DNA of 64,000 nucleotides from Brachionus manjavacas (taxonomy: Eukaryota; Rotifera; Eurotatoria; Ploima; Brachionidae): positions 1,054,001 to 1,118,000 of the forward strand of contig JAHQIY010000009.1 of the NCBI GenBank assembly GCA_019054805.1, in the 5' to 3' direction. The first letter of the stretch is position 1, and the number at the start of each line of letters is the position of its first letter. Under the pieces are notes generated by a model. It was not told where the DNA came from. It saw only the letters and a list, made by a program, of their open reading frames with translations, and did not search any database. The translations under genes were made by a program, and so were the position numbers. Below, piece by piece: positions 58,233 through 64,000 of the stretch.

Positions 58233-61200
58233 TTAATTAACTTTGGCCAGAAATTTGATCAAATTGTCAATGACTACATTTCCTTTAACAGTATTGATTG
58301 CCAGGCCATCTTCGATTACTGCCTCTGGTATATTCAAATCATAAACTGTATTATAAGCTGTAATCAAGCGTCTTGCTTCGTCCTTGGGTAAGGCGAACTC
58401 GACTTAAAAAGAAAAAATTAAAACACAAAAAATTAAAAAAAAACTCCTTTCTACTTCCGGCATTTATTCTATGATTATACATAGCATTGGCCAGTCTCAT
58501 AAACCTAGTGAACCAAGTTTCACCTTTGACCACATTTTCCAGTCTACTTTCCAACTTTTGTTTAGTTTCATTTTTTAAATTTTGTAAATTGTAAATTTGT
58601 TTGCTTATTTCATCAAGACGTTCTTCTTCACTGGCCATGTTTTTCAGAGATTCCAATTGATTTTGTCTGTAAGTAAACTGCGATACACTCGCTTCTTTTT
58701 CATCTTCTCTCAGAGTGTAGTGAGTTTTTTTCTTATTAGGCAATTTTAAAATTTTGGTCTTCTCCAAAAAGTCGACAAATGCCGGCCACTTGTACTGCGA
58801 CACAGCCACTTTGCAGTATCGCTCCAATATTTGAAAGATCAATGATCTTTGTATCGGAATCCTATTTTTATATACAACATCTTCAATCTAAAGGAAAATT
58901 TTGATTAAAATTTTATTTTTTTTTTACATGAAATTTATTTTTTAATAAAATTGTTTAATTTTTTTTCAATTTACTTCTCTTTGTGTTAGAATATATCGAT
59001 TGTACGGATCGATTTCATAGAATTTTTTTCTCAAGTTATCAGTATCAATTAGATTTACATGATCCCAGTCTCGCATATTTTCGTGCATAAGTCTAAGAAT
59101 AGCTTGCTCGTCCGGGTCGTACTTTTCAACTATTCTCGGACTCAAATTACCCTGATTGGCATTCGGATGTTCATATATATGATTTTGTTGTCGAGGAGAG
59201 TACACTTTTTTGTTAACTTCACCAAGACATTTGGCAAAAAACTTGACCAACTCTTCATAGTTGACGTGGCCGCGCTGCTGATTCGAGGAAACAAAGCGGG
59301 ACATTAAAAACCTCATCAGAGATTCGCTCAGAGGAAGCTGATTTCTCATAGCGACCAGAGTTATGTACATATGATGGGCAAATCCGGTCGCTGTCGGATC
59401 ATAACTGAGCATTTCCGCATAGAAATTTTTTAATTTTTCCGAAGGATATCCTTCAAGTTCCCGGGTGACATCACTAATCAAATTTGCATCTTCTTGCGGG
59501 CTTAGATAGATTGGATCAACTGGCAAGTAGCTGTCGTTATTTTTGTCTGATGACAATGGCTCTTGGTTTGACGGTGGCAGGTTATTAAACTGTTTGTTGT
59601 GATTATAGGCGTCATCATTGACTATGTGGTCGATTGAATGTGACTGGTAAGCCTGGTTTTGTGGGGAATTTATTGGCGGAAGAAGCGGATAAGGATTTAA
59701 AGCCTAAAAATTAAATTTTCAATAAATTTTCAAAAATTTTTTTTAATTATTTAAAGCAATTAATTTTTTTTATGGCAGGCTTTTTTTCATACCGATCAGC
59801 AAAGAGTAACTGTTAGCGATTTACATATGAAAAATTAAGTTATCGAAAGCTTGTTTAGTAGTTTTATTTTAAAAGATAATATTTTGATTAATTTAGCTTA
59901 ACTTAATCACTGTATCGTTATAGTGATAGAACCAGTCGAAACTTTGCGGTAGTTGGCTGATCTTTAAAAGTAATTTAAATTAGTTTTTCTTTTTTAAATT
60001 AATAAAAGCTTTTTGAAGTTTTAAAGAACAAACGTTATTTTGATAAATTTTATTTACTTTCAAAATTTGCTAATTTAGAAAAAAAAACATTATGGCATCT
60101 AATCGGCCAAATAATTGAAGCTAGTTTAAATTTAGAATTTAATTTTTTAGGCAATGGTTTTGTTTTTTTTTAAATGCTTAAATAAACACTTTAGAAATGA
60201 GATTTTTGAACAAATTAAAATTCGAATCAATACTGTGTAATTATGAAATAAATTTTTAGTAACTTAAAAAAAAATTTTACATTTAGTAATAATAATTTAT
60301 CATAAAACCTTGATTAAACTATTAAATTAAATAAATTCATCGTTTTTCCAAGAGACCTAGTTGGTGTTTTAGTAATTAGGTAAGAATTACTTGTTGTGTC
60401 GGCGCATTAGCAGCATTCGGATTGTTTATTGCGTATTTTTCCAAAGGATCAATGCCTTGTTCATTCGGAAATGCCTTTAAATTAAAAAATAAATAAATTC
60501 TTAAAAAAAATCAAATTTTAGATAAAAGCTCAGCAAAAAGAGTCATTTTTTTTTAGATTAATAAAGCTATTTTATGAAATGCATCTTTTTTCTTGAACTT
60601 TTTTTACAAAAAATAACAATTAAAAATCAAAAATATGCCAAAGATGTTCCAAAAAAAGAACTATTACGTTTCCAAAATTAAGGTATTCACGTCTGTATGT
60701 AGTATCATAGCGGCCTCTGGGAACTTTGCGGTACTTGGCTTCATCTTGGGCTTGTAGATTTGCTATCGGCTTGCTAGGTTGTATAACTGGATCGCTAATT
60801 AAAAAAAAAATTAATTAGCTAAAATAATTTTAAAATAATAAAAAAAAGTTCTTCAATGATATGCTGAATTATTAAAAAGGATTATTATAGTTTAACTCAA
60901 TGTGGCAATTAAAATGAACACTTGAAACAATTAATTGTTGTTGAGAATGGATTTCAAATACTTACTAATAATAAGAGCTAACTGGATACCATCTTGAAAA
61001 TGACATTTTACATTAAATTGTTCAAAAAAATAGTCTTGATTGATTTTCTAGAAATCAATTTTTCAACTATTTTAAAAAAAATTGTAGCAAAGTAAAAATT
61101 TAAAGTTAAAAAAAACTCATAGAAATAACCCAAGTCGAGTTTATTTGTTATTTCGAACAAAAAAGAAACAGTAATAAATAGAAAAAAAAAATAAGTGAAA

Positions 61201-61788
61201 TAAGAGACAGAAATAGAACCGACTACCTTAAATTACCTTAGTTACCGATGCGGTGCTGCTACGTAACTAAATTTAATATTTTGCAATTATTTTTAAAAGA
61301 ATAAATATTTAGACGATTTATTTATTTTCTTTTTGTTCTAGTGGAAACTCAATTGCATAGTTTAAATTAGAATTTTTAAAATTTGACTTGAAATGCTTTC
61401 ATTTTTACAACTTCCCCATCAATTATCTTAAATAAAAAAATACTTTAAATCATGAAAAATTGCGCAACAAGGTTGTGAAGCTCGAAAAGAAGAAAAAAAT
61501 ATTAAGTAATTACGGTCTTGCACGAATATGAACAAGCCGGCCTCCGACTATTCTTGTGTCCAAAACAGGTGTAAACTCGGTTCCATATGGACTGTACAGT
61601 GTATTGTAGTTATCGTATACTCTTGGCTAAGTAGCACAATTTTAGCTTGAGTTAATAATTGGCTAATTAAATTATTACTGAAGTTCTTCCGTGTTTTGGC
61701 ATTTTAATTCAATTTTTAAAATAATTTAAATAAAATCTCTGCTTTCTCACCTTTTTTTTTTCTTTTTTTTCTCAAGTGGTTTATGCAT
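58233..61788 (-). CDS. C1orf87/CREF homologue (EF-hand-type protein)
   Basis: Exons on the minus strand: 61788-61751 (tentative, MHKPLEKKK), 61621-61514, 60794-60668, 60474-60391, 59703-58975, 58887-58455 and 58402-58233; phases match and total 562 aa. The N-terminal ~130 residues are Pro/Asn-rich with RGRYDTTYRREYLNFG. From about residue 200, DVTRELEGYPSEKLKNFYAE, SLMRFLMSRFVSS and HVNYEELVKFFAKCL form helical, EF-hand-like units without clear calcium loops. The C-terminal part has KGETWFTRFMRLANAMY, then LPKDEARRLITAYNTVYDLN, which parallels ETW..RF.KLE.ALY and E.ARRLI..YN..Y.L in human C1orf87 (546 aa). Function is not established. It faces SAMD15 head-to-head, 222 bp apart. The first exon could differ: the acceptor at 61627 would also keep the frame if the true first exon ends in phase 0. 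Confidence 0.8.
59917..59965. pseudogene. Possible relic of a duplicated exon inside an intron
   Basis: Within the intron 59704-60390, AACTTTGCGGTAGTTGGCTG (plus strand) differs at one or two positions from AACTTTGCGGTACTTGGCTT in the coding exon at 60668-60794. The preceding bases (TATCGTTATAG / TATCATAGCGG) are also similar. It looks like a decayed tandem copy of that exon. Confidence 0.45.
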
Positions 61789-62010
61789 TGAGCATTTGTG
61801 CTAACAAAATTTTATTTCCAAAAAACATCTTGTTAAATAGTGCGGATTAAGCGACTAGAAAAAGACATAAAAGTGAAGTCGCACATTTTAGTCTTTGATT
61901 AGAAAGGCAATTTTGAGTTTATTTGTCAAGTTGTCATAGAAATTTTTTTTTTATAATTAGCTTAAGAAAAGTTTGGTAAAATCTTAAATTAACTTTTTTT
62001 AATTAGAAAA

Positions 62011-62639
62011 ATGCAAGCTAATAGTCCCGATAACAATGACATAAGAATATTGGATCTTAGAAGCGGACTAGTGCCATCTTGCTTGTACTGGACTTGTGAT
62101 GAAGTTTGTGAATTTTTTCAAAACACTTTAAATCTACCCGAATATAAAGTAAGTGCTAATTTTAGTAAGTAAACATTGTCCTAAAAAAGGTTAATGATCC
62201 TTAATAAAAAAAATAATTTTTATAGACACTTGGAATAATAAAAATAATTTGTTATTTTAGGAGACTCTGAAATCGAATGGCATTGATGGGAAGCGACTTA
62301 TTTATTTGGATGCCTCTCATTTGCCTAAAATTGGAATCAATGATTTTAAACACATGATGGTTTGTTATGAAAAAAAATTGATTTAACAAAATTTAATTAA
62401 TTTTTTTTGTTCAGTTGATAACCAAAAAAGTGCGCGAACTTCTGAATATGAATGATCCTTTTTGGAATAGAAGTATTTCATTTACACCTAGAGAGTCAAT
62501 TGAGCTTTATTACGAAGCCAAAAGTTTATCCGGCTCCAAGTCTGACAATTTAACTTATGAGGATTTCTCACAAAGCGTCAGAAATGCCAAATGGGAAGCG
62601 CCAAAAACTAATCAAGGATTTATAATGCCAAGTTATTAA
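62011..62639 (+). CDS. SAMD15-like SAM domain protein
   Basis: Three exons, 62011-62148, 62261-62359 and 62415-62639, all phase 0, give 153 aa. Residues about 28-95 form a SAM domain: LYWTCDEVCEFFQNTLNLPE, YKETLKSNGIDGKRLIYLDA, then SHLPKIGINDFKHMMLITKK. The Y-W start, IDG..L, L..LGI and final helix fit SAMD15 best. The C-terminal ~60 residues (NRSISFTPRESIELYYEAKS...MPSY) are polar. Human SAMD15 is much longer (about 670 aa) with its SAM domain near the C-terminus; this protein keeps just that part. SAM domains mediate protein interaction; the role of SAMD15 is not known to me. Transcribed away from the C1orf87 homologue, perhaps from a shared promoter region. Confidence 0.8.
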
Positions 62640-63565
62640 AAAAAATCTAAATTTTATTCTTAATCCAGGTGATTTGTTAAATGTGTAAGATAATAAAACT
62701 TTAAAAAAAAAATTATTCACTCTTACAACCCCATTAGGACATTGTTAGTTTTGAAAGAAAAAATTTTGAAAATTTTCAAGATTTTTTAAAATCCAAATTC
62801 TTTTTTTTAATTGTATCATAAGTATCGCCAATATATTTAATAAACTTTACTTAATTTAATATTAAAATTAAGTATGAATTTAAAGCTTCCAAATCGTCAA
62901 TATTTTTTTGTAAACGAATATTTGAATATTTAAAAAAAGGTAATAAAATATTCAAATTTAAATCTTTCAAAAATAGTTCAAAATAGAGCACTCAAATACA
63001 TCCATAAACATTCAATGTTAAACTGAATTTTTCATATCTCAAAATCCTTGCAAAAAATGTTTTAATTCAGAATAATGTACACTTATCAAAATGATTTAAT
63101 ACAAATGAAAATATAAATAATAATTATATTAAAATTTAAAATTTGATCATTAACTCCAATTTGCATCTGAGTCTAAAATAAACTGAGTTTTAAATAAAAT
63201 TCAAATTATATAAATAAGTGTATTATCAATTTTTCAATTATTTTTCAAAGGGAATTAAACTCAATTAAGTAAATAAATTATTCAAATATTTTCAGGCTTT
63301 CTTTTTTTTAAAAAAAAAGACTTTTTTCAATTTTTTATTATTCAAAGTTTAAATATTAGAAAATTGATGTTATCTTAAAAAAAATATCTTCAAATATTCA
63401 ATTTATCTTCAAAATTTAATAGTCTAAATTACAAAATAAATAAATTAGATGGTTGATGCAAGAAAAAAAAAGTTAAAATAGATTTTATTCCTTTAAAATC
63501 GTTTTATTTCGGCTTTAGGCTAATCACCAGTATAAAACACATTTATTCATAAAAAAGTGCTGCTT
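62640..63565. other. AT-rich spacer
   Basis: Contains an AATAAAAC-type polyadenylation signal after SAMD15 (about 62690) and low-complexity A/T sequence. No gene seen. Confidence 0.5.
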
Positions 63566-64000
63566 TTAAAAAAGATTGTAAGGCTTGAGCTTTACTCGAT
63601 AAAATCGGGTACCGCCCGGCACTTTGAACCGATTGTTTTCCTTTAATAAAATTAATTTAAAAAAAATAATAAATAAAAAAATTCAAATCACCTTTCTAGC
63701 AACACAAAACTCTTTGACTAAAACTTTTCCTATAAACCATTGGGGCTGTTTTTCTGCATTAAACATATTAACCTCCGGGCAGTCATTGCACATGTTGTCG
63801 ACCTGGACCGAATTTAGAATAGACTGAGTCGGTTGACTTTCGTCTTGGCTTGGTGCGATCTCATTCAAATGCACAATATCAGACTGGTCGTTTTGAGGTG
63901 ACGACGAATACTGACTGGTACCAATCGTATTCAATTTGCTCCCTGAATTATTTGTTTTAATGCAAAGTTTGTGCTCGAAATTTTTGAACACTGCCGAGTA
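63566..64000 (-). CDS. C-terminal part of an unrecognised protein, runs off right edge
   Basis: Two exons: 64000-63692 (open through the window edge) and 63640-63566, joined phase 0 over a 51-bp intron (donor AAG|GTGATT, acceptor TTAAAG|GAA). The 127 visible residues begin YSAVFKNFEHKLCIKTN. They continue with a Ser/Gln/Asp-rich stretch (GTSQYSSSPQNDQSD) and end with a more ordered part: PQWFIGKVLVKEFCVARK, then ENNRFKVPGGTRFYRVKLKP, then YNLF. No domain was recognised. Frame integrity, the splice sites and a composition unlike the spacer support a real gene. Confidence 0.6.

Overview
The window is a piece of a strongly AT-rich animal nuclear genome. Coding exons are split by short introns (mostly 45-60 bp, GT..AG, no long polypyrimidine tract). 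The gene set is metazoan: LSM4, an AKAP10/D-AKAP2 homologue, an ANKRD13-type protein, a NEK-like kinase, homologues of C1orf87 and SAMD15, C/EBP-like bZIP proteins and a neuropeptide-like precursor. Tiny introns, AT richness and many degraded non-LTR elements would suit a monogonont rotifer such as Brachionus. That taxon is an inference from gene style, not something the sequence proves. No operon, rRNA or CRISPR array is present.

Left part (1-17 kb). A GC-richer Gypsy-type pol remnant lies at the edge. Then come decayed DNA transposons (an IS630/Tc1-like family in two complementary broken copies, a Tc1-like relic, a pogo/Tigger-like relic), two different non-LTR retrotransposons and a tRNA-derived SINE. 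Two intact single-exon genes follow: a DUF268 membrane-anchored protein (11514-12509) and a protein with a possible GON4L-like PAH region (13693-14700). An inverted-repeat element lies at 15.1-15.8 kb.

Centre (17-37 kb). A complete, apparently very young Ty3/Gypsy retrotransposon sits at 17247-22437. It has equal-length 362-bp LTRs, a 5-bp CCATC target duplication, and a single 1464-aa Gag-Pol frame that ends in a proline-rich tail with an AT-hook. Beyond it are a short single-exon bZIP gene (27196-27474), several broken LINEs (28.4-34 kb and 36-36.8 kb) and a complete four-exon LSM4 gene (34600-35191, minus) whose first coding exon is only the ATG.

Right part (37-64 kb). A C/EBP-like gene (37961-38968), a 377-bp MITE, and a 70-aa ORF that looks like a paralogue of the C/EBP zipper without a basic region (41026-41238) are followed by a seven-exon AKAP10 homologue (41286-45344, minus). 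Next are a two-exon secreted neuropeptide-like precursor (49652-50069), a four-exon NEK-like kinase (50206-52483, minus), a roughly 0.8-kb foldback element, and a three-exon ANKRD13-family gene (54629-56238). A head-to-head pair comes next: a C1orf87/CREF homologue (minus, 58233-61788) and a SAMD15-like gene (62011-62639). A minus-strand gene runs off the right edge. I built exon structures by hand from reading-frame continuity, splice sites and recalled family sequences; no search was run.
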